From Amycolatopsis sp. CA-230715 (GTDB taxonomy: Bacteria; Actinomycetota; Actinomycetes; Mycobacteriales; Pseudonocardiaceae), in contig NZ_CP059997.1 of NCBI RefSeq assembly GCF_018736145.1, positions 9,919,501-9,983,500 on the forward strand: a stretch of 64,000 nucleotides of DNA. The letters run 5' to 3'. Positions 1-8,650 of the stretch are shown here, one piece after another. The position numbers and the translations under genes were made by a program. The stretch's first letter is position 1. Each line of letters starts with the position of its first letter. The notes beneath the pieces were generated by a model. It was not told the origin of the DNA. It did not search any database and worked only from the letters and a program-made list of their open reading frames with translations.

Positions 1-1
1 C

Positions 2-1165
2 CTCACCGGCCTGCCCGGCCGCCTCGCCCGCAGGACGCTCAGCGGGCTGGAAAACGCCTCCCTGCTGGAACGACGGGCGGGCAGCCGCTACACCATGCAC
101 GACCTGATCCGCCGCTACGCCACGGACACCGCACACACCACCCTGCCCGAGGAGGTGCGGGAAGCGGCCCTGACCCGGGTGGGGGACTTCCACCTGCACA
201 CCGCCCACGCCGCCGACCGACTGCTCGACCCCCACCGCGCGCTCGTGCGGCCCGAGCCGCCCGCGCCCGGCGTGCACCCGCACCCGCTGCCCAACACTGC
301 CGCGGCGCTGGCCTGGCTGGACGCCGAGCACGCGACCCTGCTGGCCACCCAGCGCACCGCCGCCGCCCTCGGCCACCACCACACCGTCTGGCACCTGGCC
401 TGGAACCTGACCGTCTTCCACCGACGGCGAGGACACCGGCACGACGAGGTCACCACGTGGCAGGCCGCGCTGGAGGCCGCTGACCACCTGCCCGACCCCG
501 CCACCCGCAGCCGCACCCACAGGCTCCTCGGCCGTGCCTGCTCCCGGCTGGGCCTGCATGAACAGGCCACCACCCACCTGGAGCGGGCCCTGGACCTGGC
601 TGTGCGCCACCACGACCCCACCGACCAGGCCCACACCCACCGGGTGCTCGCGTTCGCCTGGGAACGACGGGGGGACGACCGGCAGGCCCTGGAGCACGCC
701 CAGCGCGCCGTCGACCTCTACCGCGCCGTCGACCAGCCGGTGTGGGGAGCCGACGCGCTCAACGCGGTCGGCTGGCACGCGGCGCGCCTGGGCTGGTTCG
801 ACACCGCCCGCGAGCACTGCCAGGCCGCCCTCACCCTGCACCGCCACCACCACAACCCCAACGGCGAGGCGACCACCCTGGACAGCCTGGGCTACATCGC
901 CCACCACACCGGCGACCACCACCAGGCCCTCGACCACTACCACCACGCCCTCACCCTGAACCGCGGCCGCGGCCACGCCTACGAGGTCACGGGCACCCTC
1001 GACCGCATGGGCCATCCCTACGTCGCACTCGGCCAGCACGAGCAGGCCCGCACGGTATGGCGGGAGGCGCTGCAGCTGTACCGGGAACAGGGCCGCGACG
1101 CTGACGCCGAACGCGTCCAACGGCAACTCGACGACCTGGGCTATCCCGGTCAGAATGTTCCCTGA
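2..1165 (+). CDS. NB-ARC/TPR transcriptional regulator, C-terminal part (AfsR/SARP-like), 5' truncated by window edge
   Basis: The frame is open from the left edge. The first visible codons read as the end of an STAND/NB-ARC module (winged-helix segment with SLLE-type motif, then YTMHDLIRRYA), which in AfsR-type regulators precedes the TPR domain. The rest is a series of TPR-like helical pairs: the ALEAA, ALDLA, AVDLY, ALTLH, ALTLN and ALQLY motifs recur about every 40 residues. In this family an N-terminal effector domain (often a SARP winged helix) is controlled by the ATPase and the TPR sensor. That domain lies outside the window, so the exact subfamily is unknown. The stop at 1163-1165 is 105 bp from the convergent tniQ gene. 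It may be cargo of the adjacent transposon or old flanking DNA. Confidence 0.8.
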   Translation, partial: LTGLPGRLARRTLSGLENASLLERRAGSRYTMHDLIRRYATDTAHTTLPEEVREAALTRVGDFHLHTAHAADRLLDPHRALVRPEPPAPGVHPHPLPNTAAALAWLDAEHATLLATQRTAAALGHHHTVWHLAWNLTVFHRRRGHRHDEVTTWQAALEAADHLPDPATRSRTHRLLGRACSRLGLHEQATTHLERALDLAVRHHDPTDQAHTHRVLAFAWERRGDDRQALEHAQRAVDLYRAVDQPVWGADALNAVGWHAARLGWFDTAREHCQAALTLHRHHHNPNGEATTLDSLGYIAHHTGDHHQALDHYHHALTLNRGRGHAYEVTGTLDRMGHPYVALGQHEQARTVWREALQLYREQGRDADAERVQRQLDDLGYPGQNVP

Positions 1166-1270
1166 GTCCTTGGGGAAGATGGTAGAGGCCTCGGTTTGCT
1201 GCCGCCGACCGCGCGGGCCGCCGAAACCTCTCGGTGAAACCCCGTCCCACGAGCAAGCCCACAGCGACGG

Positions 1271-2191
1271 CTACAGCAGCTTGGCCAGGACCTCGTCCCA
1301 GTATCGGTCTGGGTCGCGGTGGCGGCGGTCTCGCTGGAGTCCTCTGGCCCAGTCACGGATGACGGGCCAGATGGTGGCGCCGGTGTTGTCGTAGGGATCG
1401 GGCATTTCTCGTTCGTGGATACGGCGGAGGATCTCGGCGACGGCCGTGGTTTCGGTGCGCGGGTCGGTGGCTGTGTTCTGCCAGAACGGGGAGGCCAGGA
1501 CGCTGGCGATGGTGATGATGTCGGGGTAACAGACGGCGTGGGTGATGGGGTCGTTTGACGACACGCGCTCGGTGCCGGGGCGCAGGATGTCGATGCGTTC
1601 CCACTGGCGGCGGCCGAGGCGATCCTCGCCCCGTTGCCAGGCATGCACGGCGGTGAGCACGGCTGTGGTCGCCGCGGCCTGGCCGTGGTGGCGGATGAGC
1701 CGGTGGTGACGGCGTTGCGCGGCGCGGATGACCGGCAGCGCGCTGATGTCCACCGGTCCCTCTTCCTGGATCCAGCCGGAGGACTCCGGGCCGAGGGAGC
1801 CGAGCCACAGGTTGTGGCGCAGGCACACATGTTGGTGCGGCTCGGGATGGATTCGCACCGTTCCGCCGCGATGGCGGCGGCAGCATCGCGGGCAAGCCCG
1901 CAGCACATGGTTCAGGGGAAACCGCTGGTTCGGGCGGGCGAGTTCGGGCAGAGCCTTAGCCAGTGATTCGACACTGTGTCCGGTGACGCGGGCGATCTTC
2001 GCGGCCGAGTAGGTGCGTTTGACGCCGGCAACGGACTTCCGGCGGGTGACCGCGACGGCGTCGGCGACATCGTCGGGCTCGAGGTGGTTGACGATGGCCA
2101 GCCGCCGGAGAAACGAGTCGGTGGTCTCGCGGCGCACCGGCGGAACGGTGATTGGCAGCTGCCGCACCGGAGTGCGCAGTATCGCGGTCAT
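1271..2191 (-). CDS. tniQ: TniQ family transposon target-selection protein
   Basis: A 306-residue protein that ends the four-gene transposition operon. Its ATG at 2189-2191 overlaps the tnsC-like stop (ATGA), which implies translational coupling and decides the start. The N-terminal half has the TniQ/TnsD layout: an SFLRRLA helix, a helical region, then a zinc-ribbon-like stretch with ACPRCC near residue 105 and a later HVCLRHN. TniQ/TnsD proteins recognise the target and recruit the TnsC ATPase. The C-terminal half (to residue 306) is helical and rich in Trp and Arg. The length is short compared with TnsD and similar to the TniQ of Tn5053/Tn402-type or CRISPR-associated elements. No CRISPR array or cas gene was seen nearby, so protein-guided or TniQ-only targeting is the default inference. 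Confidence 0.82.
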   Translation of the reverse strand: MTAILRTPVRQLPITVPPVRRETTDSFLRRLAIVNHLEPDDVADAVAVTRRKSVAGVKRTYSAAKIARVTGHSVESLAKALPELARPNQRFPLNHVLRACPRCCRRHRGGTVRIHPEPHQHVCLRHNLWLGSLGPESSGWIQEEGPVDISALPVIRAAQRRHHRLIRHHGQAAATTAVLTAVHAWQRGEDRLGRRQWERIDILRPGTERVSSNDPITHAVCYPDIITIASVLASPFWQNTATDPRTETTAVAEILRRIHEREMPDPYDNTGATIWPVIRDWARGLQRDRRHRDPDRYWDEVLAKLL

Positions 2192-3249
2192 GCTCCCGTG
2201 CGCTGGGCTGCGCGGTTCCGTTTCGGTGTGGTGGTGGTTGTGGTTTCGGCGGTGGTGTCGAGCAGGATCGCCTCGAGGTGCGCCTTGGTGATCTTCTCGG
2301 TGCCGTCGAGGATCGCGTCGATCGCGGCGCCGCGGATCAGGTGCGAGAGGCTGCCGATCATGCCGTGGGTCCGCTGGTAGAGATAGGCGCTGTGGCGGGC
2401 CAGCGTGCCGGGGGTGTGCTGGTGCAACCGAAGCGCCTGCTCCAGGGTCGCGACCAGCGCTCGCCAGGTCTCGCGCTGTGCTGTGGTGCCGTAGGCGAAG
2501 GAGCGGCTGGCGATGGTGGCGAAGCGGGAGGCGATCTGTTTGCCGCGGGTGCCGGTAAACAGGTTCGCGCCTTCGACGTCGATCCCAGCGTAGACGAACG
2601 TGGCGGGGATGCGTTCGGAGAAGTACTTGAGCTGATCGGACACCTCGGCACCGGCGCGGGTAGCGAGGTTGAGGTTGTGGATCTCGTCGACGAGCACCAG
2701 ATCGCAATGCACGTCGCAGAGCACGGCGCAGACGGCGTTGGTGATGTCGGCGAGGTTGTGCCGGGCGGTGAACGGCAGGCCGAGAAAGCGGGCGAACTCG
2801 ACCGCGACCATCCGCGGGGTCGCCGCGGGTGGGACGGTGATGTAGGTGACCGGGATCCGGTGCCCCGTACCGGGATTGCGGAACGCGACACCGAGTTCGT
2901 GCGCGCGGCCGAGCTGGGTGATCGCGGTGGTCTTCCCGGTGCCCGCGTCGCCGGTGACGATCAGCCCACGGCGCGCGGAAATCTGCCGGCGGTTGAGCAC
3001 CAGCAGCCGCCGCACCGTGGTGATGATGTCGCGGATCGTCGGCGTGTTCACCACGATCAGATCGCTGTGATAGTCCAGCCGCGCCTCGTCGTAGGCCGCT
3101 CGTTCCGTCGAGGAGAACTCGCGCCAGCCCGGGTGTAGGTCGGGTGGCTGGGTCGCGTGGTTTGCCCAGCGGGCCCAGCCTTCCTTCGTGGTCAGCGGTT
3201 CGTCCGGCGGCGGATCGAACCGTGTGCCCACCTCGGGAGTCACGGCCAT
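2188..3249 (-). CDS. tnsC: AAA+ ATPase of TnsC/TniB type
   Basis: A 353-residue ATPase with Walker A GDAGTGKTT (residues 100-108) and Walker B LVLVDEIHN (184-192), typical of TnsC/TniB/MuB regulators that bridge target selector and transposase. Flanking helices match the family: a DxxTPTIRDI helix and LLVLNRRQ before the P-loop, and a sensor-like FVYAGIDVEG after it. The start overlaps the tnsB-like gene by 10 bp and the stop overlaps tniQ by 4 bp, so the genes form one coupled operon. The C-terminal tail is poly-Thr rich (seven of eight residues Thr near residue 340), probably a flexible linker to the partner protein. Confidence in the family is high; the assigned partnership rests on operon context. 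Confidence 0.9.
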   Translation of the reverse strand: MAVTPEVGTRFDPPPDEPLTTKEGWARWANHATQPPDLHPGWREFSSTERAAYDEARLDYHSDLIVVNTPTIRDIITTVRRLLVLNRRQISARRGLIVTGDAGTGKTTAITQLGRAHELGVAFRNPGTGHRIPVTYITVPPAATPRMVAVEFARFLGLPFTARHNLADITNAVCAVLCDVHCDLVLVDEIHNLNLATRAGAEVSDQLKYFSERIPATFVYAGIDVEGANLFTGTRGKQIASRFATIASRSFAYGTTAQRETWRALVATLEQALRLHQHTPGTLARHSAYLYQRTHGMIGSLSHLIRGAAIDAILDGTEKITKAHLEAILLDTTAETTTTTTPKRNRAAQRTGA

Positions 3250-5303
3250 CGCCGGGCCTCCTCGTGCGCGTCGAACACCCCGAACGCGACCACCGCGTCC
3301 CTATCGCCGTCAATGGCGTCACCGTCGTCGTGCTCGTCGTCGAAGCCGTCGTCCGCAGCGGCCGCGGGCAGTGCGATCGGACGCCGGGCTTCGATCGCGG
3401 CACGGGTGCGCGCGGCAACCCGGCGTCCGTCCTCGGCCACCGGGCCCGCACCGGCGCGGGTGAGCAGGTCGTCGAGGGTGCGGGCGATCGCGGTCTCGTC
3501 CACCGGCTCCCCGCTGCTCGTGGTGAGCTCGCGGGCGCGACGCCAGGTGAAGTCGGCGAACGGCGCCGACACCATCGGCAGGTGCGTCCAGACCGCGCGG
3601 ATGAATCCGCCGTCCTCGGCGCGGTGGTCGCGGACCCAGATCTGGGACAAATCGTAGGGATCGAACCGCACTTCCCATTTCCCTGACTGGGCGTTGACTC
3701 CGGAATGCTGGCGCCGCAACGGGTTGAGCGCTTTCGCGTCGTAGGTGCGGCGATCGATCCGGACGCCGTAGTCGTTGATCGTGCGCCAGGTCGCGGGCAG
3801 CAACTCGATGTAATCGGTGCCGGTGAGCATCACCGGCACGTAGCCCGCGGCCGCCACCAGCGTCGCGTACATCTCGTTCGGCGACAGCGTTCTTCCGGTG
3901 TCCGGGCCGACGAGACCATCGTGGAGACGCGTCTGCCATCCGGCGATGACCCACTCCTCCAACAACTCCTGCAACTGAGTCAGCGACCACCGCGCCTCGC
4001 CCGCGACGTCGCCGCCGCGGTGGCTGGCGTCCCGCCCGGTGTAGCCGACGACGTGCTGGCAGAACAGCGTGTTCACCGACTGCAGCGTCCGCTCGACAAT
4101 CCCTTTATCAGTCGGGGTTCCCGGCCGAGCGGGCTGCAGCGAGATCCCCAGCAGTTCGCAGGATCGGCGAAAAGTCTCGGACTCGTAGATCGAGCCCCGG
4201 TCGGTGACGATCGTGTCCGGCAGGATCACCGGCTTCGCCGCGGCGTTCTCCATGCGCGCGTCGATGTCGGCCAGAGACCGGTGCGGCAGCAGGGAACGCG
4301 ACATCCGCATGGACTCGGCCCAGCCCGGCCGCATCGGCTCCGGGACCAGCATCCGCGCCAGCAGCAACGACGCGTCCACGGCCTTCGTGCCCTTCGGGGT
4401 GAGGATCACGGCGCAGATCGTGCGCGTCGCGACATCGACCGCCCCGGTCAACTCCACCCGCCGCGCGTGCCCGTCGTCGAAGACCGCCAGCACATCCAGC
4501 GGCGTCGAGTCGATCTGCACCTGCTGCCCTGGCCGCGCCGCCCACGTCGCGGTGAACGGCCCCTCCGGCCGATTCGCCGCCGACCGGCGCGTCGTCGCCG
4601 CACCGAGTGTGTGCTTGCCCGCCCCGACACTGGTGACCAGCCGGTAGAACGTCGCCCGCGACGGCATCGCCACCACGCCATCGCCGTACCGCTCCGCCAG
4701 AATCGCCTCCACCCGGCGCCGCAACCGATCGGCGGTCCCAGTCGAGCGATCGGTCTCCCCCTCCCCTGCCTCCCGCAACGCCGCGACGACGCGCTCATCA
4801 ACGCGTCCAGTGGACGAACCGCGCCGCTGCACTCGCCCGTCGACGAGACCCCGCAACCCCGCTTCCCGGTACCGCATTCGCATGCGCATGACCGTTCGCG
4901 CGCTGGTCGGCGTCCCTGCCGCCGTCAGCTCCGATGCCTTGGCCACTTCCCGCTCCCGCACGGTCCGTTGCTGGGGGTCGAACTCTGGGCGCGGCGCGGC
5001 GCCCAGCGGCGCTCCCGGTGGCAGTCCGGTCTCGACCTCGACCACGTGGCGCTCCCACTCCCGCGCACGTGCCGCGACCTCGGCAGGCACGTCATCGAGT
5101 CGTTGCCCGCCGAGCGCGAGCTCCGTGGACTCGTCAGCGCCAAGGATCGCGAATCCTGGTGATCCAACCAGATGGCTCAGCAACATGACGCTCGGTACGC
5201 CGTCGACGGGCGCCAGCCGTACCCGAGTCCCGGCAAGTGCGACCACTTGGTGCTCGATGTCGTCGAGCAGCACCCTGTCGCCAACATGCAGCAGCTGCAT
5301 CAC
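3240..5303 (-). CDS. tnsB: DDE transposase of TnsB/TniA (Mu) type
   Basis: A 687-residue transposase with the catalytic D(35)E triad visible: D265 in VQIDSTPLDV, D368 in VTDRGSIYES and E404 in KGIVERTLQ, giving 35 residues between the last two acids. Upstream are helix-turn-helix DNA-binding segments (SARTVMRMRMRYREAG around residues 150-165, then a second HTH) that would bind the end repeats. Downstream is the Mu-type beta-barrel region (RIDRRTYDAKALNPLRRQ, KWEVRFDPYDLSQIWVRD). It would make the 3'-strand nicks and joining reactions. The ATG overlaps the tnsA-like stop by 4 bp. The acidic C-terminus (DDGFDDEHDDGDAIDGD) is a likely TnsC-interaction tail, by analogy with TnsB. Confidence 0.93.
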   Translation of the reverse strand: MMQLLHVGDRVLLDDIEHQVVALAGTRVRLAPVDGVPSVMLLSHLVGSPGFAILGADESTELALGGQRLDDVPAEVAARAREWERHVVEVETGLPPGAPLGAAPRPEFDPQQRTVREREVAKASELTAAGTPTSARTVMRMRMRYREAGLRGLVDGRVQRRGSSTGRVDERVVAALREAGEGETDRSTGTADRLRRRVEAILAERYGDGVVAMPSRATFYRLVTSVGAGKHTLGAATTRRSAANRPEGPFTATWAARPGQQVQIDSTPLDVLAVFDDGHARRVELTGAVDVATRTICAVILTPKGTKAVDASLLLARMLVPEPMRPGWAESMRMSRSLLPHRSLADIDARMENAAAKPVILPDTIVTDRGSIYESETFRRSCELLGISLQPARPGTPTDKGIVERTLQSVNTLFCQHVVGYTGRDASHRGGDVAGEARWSLTQLQELLEEWVIAGWQTRLHDGLVGPDTGRTLSPNEMYATLVAAAGYVPVMLTGTDYIELLPATWRTINDYGVRIDRRTYDAKALNPLRRQHSGVNAQSGKWEVRFDPYDLSQIWVRDHRAEDGGFIRAVWTHLPMVSAPFADFTWRRARELTTSSGEPVDETAIARTLDDLLTRAGAGPVAEDGRRVAARTRAAIEARRPIALPAAAADDGFDDEHDDGDAIDGDRDAVVAFGVFDAHEEARRWP

Positions 5304-6040
5304 GCGGGCACCGCTACCGACACCAAGGATGTCTCGTCGAGCCGCGCATGCAGGTCAGTCCGCAGCAATCCCAACCACAGCAGATGAAACAACGTCGGCA
5401 GCACCGCGGTTCGATCCCCGACACGGTCGACGCCCGCAATCAACGGCATCGGAGTCATGAACGTGCCGAGCATCGCGACGGCCATGGCTTCCCGATAGCA
5501 GCGCGGGTGCCGGTAGGCGGCCAGCCGGCGCACGTTCGACAGCCACAGCGGATCGTGCCCGGTGACCAACTGATACCGCCAACCAACCTCGTGACAGGCG
5601 CGTTCGGTCGCAGCGAACGCCGCAGCGTCACGCGGACGCACTCGCTTGGCGGGGCGGCAATCGACCACGATCCCGGTGCCGTCCACGGTGCGGGCGAAAA
5701 AGTCTGGGGCGTGCGAGCGCGCACGGTCGGTGTCGGGCCAGGACAACCAGAATGGCTGCGCCGCGAAGCCCACGATCTCGCCATCGAAGTCGAGTGCCAT
5801 CGCGGTGTCGCGCTCGAGCCACGATTCGAATACCACGTGCGCTCCCATGGTTGCGGCGTAGTAGAACCCCGGATAGTTGGCTTGGCCCTTGTACGACGGG
5901 AACGAGCGCACCGGCGTCGACCGCTCGAAGGGCACAGCCGCCGCATCATCGAGAGGCACCCGCACCTCCGCGCCCCGTTCGCCGACGAAGCCGACGTCGA
6001 ACCCCGCGCTCATGCCGCGCGTCACACGCAGCCCAGTCAT
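5300..6040 (-). CDS. tnsA: TnsA-like endonuclease subunit of heteromeric transposase
   Basis: A 246-residue first gene of the operon. With the ATG at 6040, the nuclease-like segment reads VFESWLERD (about residues 70-78), HAPDFF (110-115) and IVVDCRPAKR (124-133). This is the acid/PDF/D-x-R-K order expected of restriction-fold TnsA nucleases that cut the 5' strands so the element moves by cut-and-paste. The usual Q/ExK dyad appears as DxR, with K132 nearby, so the exact catalytic assignment is uncertain. The frame stays open upstream to 6145, but that segment runs through the repeat array of the transposon end, so the internal ATG at 6040 is preferred. A GTG two codons upstream is an alternative. 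The 4-bp overlap with the DDE subunit supports a two-subunit transposase. Confidence 0.8.
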   Translation of the reverse strand: MTGLRVTRGMSAGFDVGFVGERGAEVRVPLDDAAAVPFERSTPVRSFPSYKGQANYPGFYYAATMGAHVVFESWLERDTAMALDFDGEIVGFAAQPFWLSWPDTDRARSHAPDFFARTVDGTGIVVDCRPAKRVRPRDAAAFAATERACHEVGWRYQLVTGHDPLWLSNVRRLAAYRHPRCYREAMAVAMLGTFMTPMPLIAGVDRVGDRTAVLPTLFHLLWLGLLRTDLHARLDETSLVSVAVPA

Positions 6041-6095
6041 CGCCACCGTGCTCGCTCCACCCCTCTGCTCAAGGAGAACGCGATCCTGGCATCCC

Positions 6096-6178
6096 AGTGC
6101 CAACCTCAGTGAGACGGGTGCCAGATAGCTGAGACGCGGTGCCACCTACACACCTCCGGTGCCAGCTTCACTGAGACA
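6096..6178. repeat. Right end of the Tn7-like transposon: array of TnsB-type binding repeats ending in ACA
   Basis: Repeats of consensus GTGCCA-N5/6-CTGAGAC lie head to tail: 6096-6115, 6117-6135, a degenerate copy at 6138-6157 and the outermost copy at 6158-6178. The outermost copy ends in ACA at 6176-6178, so read inward the element begins TGTCTCAGTGAAGC. TGT...ACA termini with internal transposase-binding repeats are characteristic of Tn7/Tn5053-type elements. The array abuts tnsA, as expected. No matching left end (TGTCTCA plus repeats) was found between 1 and 1270, so the other end probably lies beyond the left edge. Confidence 0.72.
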
Positions 6179-6305
6179 GGACAACCCCTCAGCGGGTCAC
6201 GCGACGGTCCCGGGCTCCCATGCCCGGATAAGGGCCATTACCAGAGACCCGTCTCGGCTCGACCTCCTGCGCGGCGGTGGCGGGGCGATGCGCGACACTG
6301 GGGCG

Positions 6306-7496
6306 ATGGGGGTGACACACCAACCCGGCATCGGGACGCGCCTGGCGGCGGCCAGCCCGCCGCCGGAGATCGTCGACCTGGACCTGGACGCCGAACTCGC
6401 CGAACTCGAGGAACTGTCCCGCGACCTGGAGACGCACACGCTCGCCGCGAACACCCGGCACGCCTACGCCAAGGCATGGCGCTCGTTCACCGGCTTCTGT
6501 GCCACGCACGCGCTCGAGGCGCTGCCCGCGCACCCGACGGTCATCCGCTGGTATGTCGCCTGGATGGCCCGCCAGGCCGACGACGAGGGAACACCACGTT
6601 TCGCGGTCACCACCATCCGCCAGCACCTCGCCGGAATCGCGGACCGGCACCTGGGCGAGGGTTACCTCGATCCGACCGGCCATCGCGCGGTCGGCGACCT
6701 CGTCCGCGGGCTGGGGAAGCTGCGGGCGACACGGCCCACCCGGAAGAAACCGCTCGTGCTCGACGACATCGTGCGCGTCATCGCGGCCATGGAGCACGAC
6801 CGCTATCCCGCGGGGATCTCGGCGGCCCGCGACACGGTGGCGCTCTGGCTCGGGTTCGCCGGGGCACTGCGCCGCAGCGAGGCCGCCGGGCTGCGGCTGT
6901 CCAGCCTCGACCTGCACCCCCGCGACGGCATCCACGTGCGGGTGGGCAAGTCGAAAGCCGACCAGGCCAACGTCCTACCCGACGTGGTGGTGCTCCCGTT
7001 CGGAGCCAGTCCTCGGACGTGCGCGCCGTGCGCGGTGCACCGTTGGGTCGCGCTGGTGCGCGGATCCGGGATCGAGGACGCCCGGGCGCGCCGACGCGCG
7101 AGCATGCGCTGCCTGTACGAGTACCAGCTCGACGACCACGTCTGTGGCGTCGGCGGAGACGCGGGGCTGATCAGCGGCGCCGACCTGACCTCGCCCACAC
7201 CCTTGCTGCGGGCGACCTACCGCAACCGGCGGGACGCGCGGATCCACGAGTCGGGCATCAGCGGCGACGCGCTGTGCTCGATGCTGCACACCCGGATGAC
7301 CGAGGCCGGGATGAACCCCGCGGGGTATGGGTTTCACAGCCTGCGGGCCGGACACGTCACCCACGCGCGGCGCAATGGCGCGACCACCGAGGAAGTCATG
7401 CGGGCCTGCCGGATCCGGAAAGCCGACACGGTCACCATCTACGACCGCGAGTTCAACCCCGCCGCCCGCAACAGCGTCATGCGTCTGGGCCTGTAA
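6306..7496 (+). CDS. Tyrosine recombinase/integrase
   Basis: A 396-residue protein with an N-terminal SAM-like/core-binding domain (LAANTRHAYAKAWRSF at about 50-65) and a C-terminal catalytic domain. Catalytic residues by position: Arg in GALRRSEAAGL, Lys in GKSKADQ, HSLRAGHVT (H-x-x-R) and the nucleophile Tyr in TIYDRE near the C-terminus. A CAPC motif in the catalytic domain is unusual and could be metal-binding. The ATG at 6306 is preferred; an in-frame ATG at 6288 would add six residues, and both have weak ribosome binding sites. The gene diverges from tnsA and lies just outside the transposon end. It could be the integrase of the conjugative element to its right or an independent recombinase. 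No att core was identified. Confidence 0.88.
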   Translation: MGVTHQPGIGTRLAAASPPPEIVDLDLDAELAELEELSRDLETHTLAANTRHAYAKAWRSFTGFCATHALEALPAHPTVIRWYVAWMARQADDEGTPRFAVTTIRQHLAGIADRHLGEGYLDPTGHRAVGDLVRGLGKLRATRPTRKKPLVLDDIVRVIAAMEHDRYPAGISAARDTVALWLGFAGALRRSEAAGLRLSSLDLHPRDGIHVRVGKSKADQANVLPDVVVLPFGASPRTCAPCAVHRWVALVRGSGIEDARARRRASMRCLYEYQLDDHVCGVGGDAGLISGADLTSPTPLLRATYRNRRDARIHESGISGDALCSMLHTRMTEAGMNPAGYGFHSLRAGHVTHARRNGATTEEVMRACRIRKADTVTIYDREFNPAARNSVMRLGL

Positions 7497-7624
7497 CCCC
7501 ATCGCCCTGACCACGACCCCGGTCTCCGCTGGCGGCTGTTCATCAGTCGCCGGGTCCGCGGTGTCGTAGCGGTACGTGACCACCGAAGAGGCACCCAGCA
7601 CCCGGTCATTTTCTGTTTTGCCAA

Positions 7625-7654
7625 TTGACACAAGTCGCTGCGGGACCGTAGGGT
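7625..7654 (+). promoter_or_regulatory. Promoter TTGACA-N18-TAGGGT of the RNA ligase gene
   Basis: TTGACA at 7625-7630 and TAGGGT at 7649-7654 are 18 bp apart, the canonical actinobacterial vegetative spacing. The ATG of the following gene begins 7 bp after the -10, so the transcript is probably leaderless, which is common in this phylum. Confidence 0.65.
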
Positions 7655-7660
7655 CGCGCC

Positions 7661-8482
7661 ATGGATGCGGCTCGGGGGCGCGGGCGACCACGCAAGGACC
7701 CAGCGACGCTGGCGCAGTGGACCCCGCCCAAGGGGTGGTCCCGGCTGGTCGCCTGGCTGTCCCCAGAGGAGAAGAAGACGCTCAAACGCGTCGCTGTCGA
7801 ATCCGACGTCGCGGTGGCGGACTTGGTCCGCGCGCTGGCGCGAGGATTGGCCACCGAAGCCATCACCCATGAGGACCTGCTCGGGTACGTCGTGAAAGGG
7901 ACCCTGGTCATGGAGAAGATCCCCACGCTCTTCGAGCGGGACGAACGCTTTCGGGTCGTCGACCGGCCTCGCGCTGAATGCGCGTGGGTCTTCGACGGAG
8001 CCGGTGTGGGGACGGAAAAGCTCGATGGCACCAACGTCCGCCTCACTGTCCGCTCGGGGCTACTCGTCCGGGTCGAGAAACGACGCAATCCGAGCAAGGC
8101 ACAGAAGCAGCAGGGCATCGTCGACGGCTGGTACATCGACACCGCCGAGAATTCGAACGACGACCGGTGGATTCTCGCAGCCGCCGCCAACACCGACGTG
8201 TCAACGTGGCCAGACGGAGAGTACCCGTGTGAGGCACTTGGTCCCCGCATCCAGGGCAACCCCTTGGCGTTGAGCGATCACCTGTGTGTCCCCTTCAATT
8301 CCCACGCACCTACCGTTCCGGACGTCCCGCGCAGCTACCACGAACTGCGAGACTTCCTGACCACACTGGACAGCAAATTCTCGCCAGGACACCTCGCAGA
8401 GGGCATCGTCTTCCACCACCCAGACGGGCGCAGGGCCAAGATCAAGCGCAAGGACTTCCCACGGACCGCGGTGGTCGCGTAA
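7661..8482 (+). CDS. RNA ligase family protein with N-terminal AT-hook/RHH-like extension
   Basis: A 273-residue protein. Residues 84-273 form a nucleotidyltransferase-type RNA ligase. Motif I is EKLDGTN with the adenylated Lys at about 120. EALGPRIQGN lies near 190-200, motif IV is EGIVF at 247-251 and motif V is KIKRKDF at 260-266. Such ligases seal RNA 3'-OH/5'-P ends and often repair cleaved tRNA. Residues 1-83 are an addition: GRGRPRKDP is an AT-hook-like stretch, followed by LSPEEKKTLKRVAVES and a helix resembling a ribbon-helix-helix domain. A Met at residue 84 (codon at 7910) would give the ligase alone. The promoter places translation at 7661, so the fusion is probably real, but internal initiation cannot be excluded. 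Confidence 0.75.
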   Translation: MDAARGRGRPRKDPATLAQWTPPKGWSRLVAWLSPEEKKTLKRVAVESDVAVADLVRALARGLATEAITHEDLLGYVVKGTLVMEKIPTLFERDERFRVVDRPRAECAWVFDGAGVGTEKLDGTNVRLTVRSGLLVRVEKRRNPSKAQKQQGIVDGWYIDTAENSNDDRWILAAAANTDVSTWPDGEYPCEALGPRIQGNPLALSDHLCVPFNSHAPTVPDVPRSYHELRDFLTTLDSKFSPGHLAEGIVFHHPDGRRAKIKRKDFPRTAVVA

Positions 8483-8650
8483 CGGACCGATGGCGCGTGC
8501 AGGCACGTAGCGGGTCGTCGCGGGTTCACCCGGTCCGGGTGGCACTCGTCCGCGCGGCGAGGATGGTGGCAGTGACGAGACAGGAGTCCACCCTGCGGCA
8601 CCGATAGCTGGTCGATCAGCGCAGGCACGCTGTGCGCCAACCACTGGCCG

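Noticed and set aside
1166..1270. Left end of the Tn7-like element between the NB-ARC/TPR gene and tniQ
   Set aside because: No TGTCTCA terminus or GTGCCA-type repeat matching the right end was found there.
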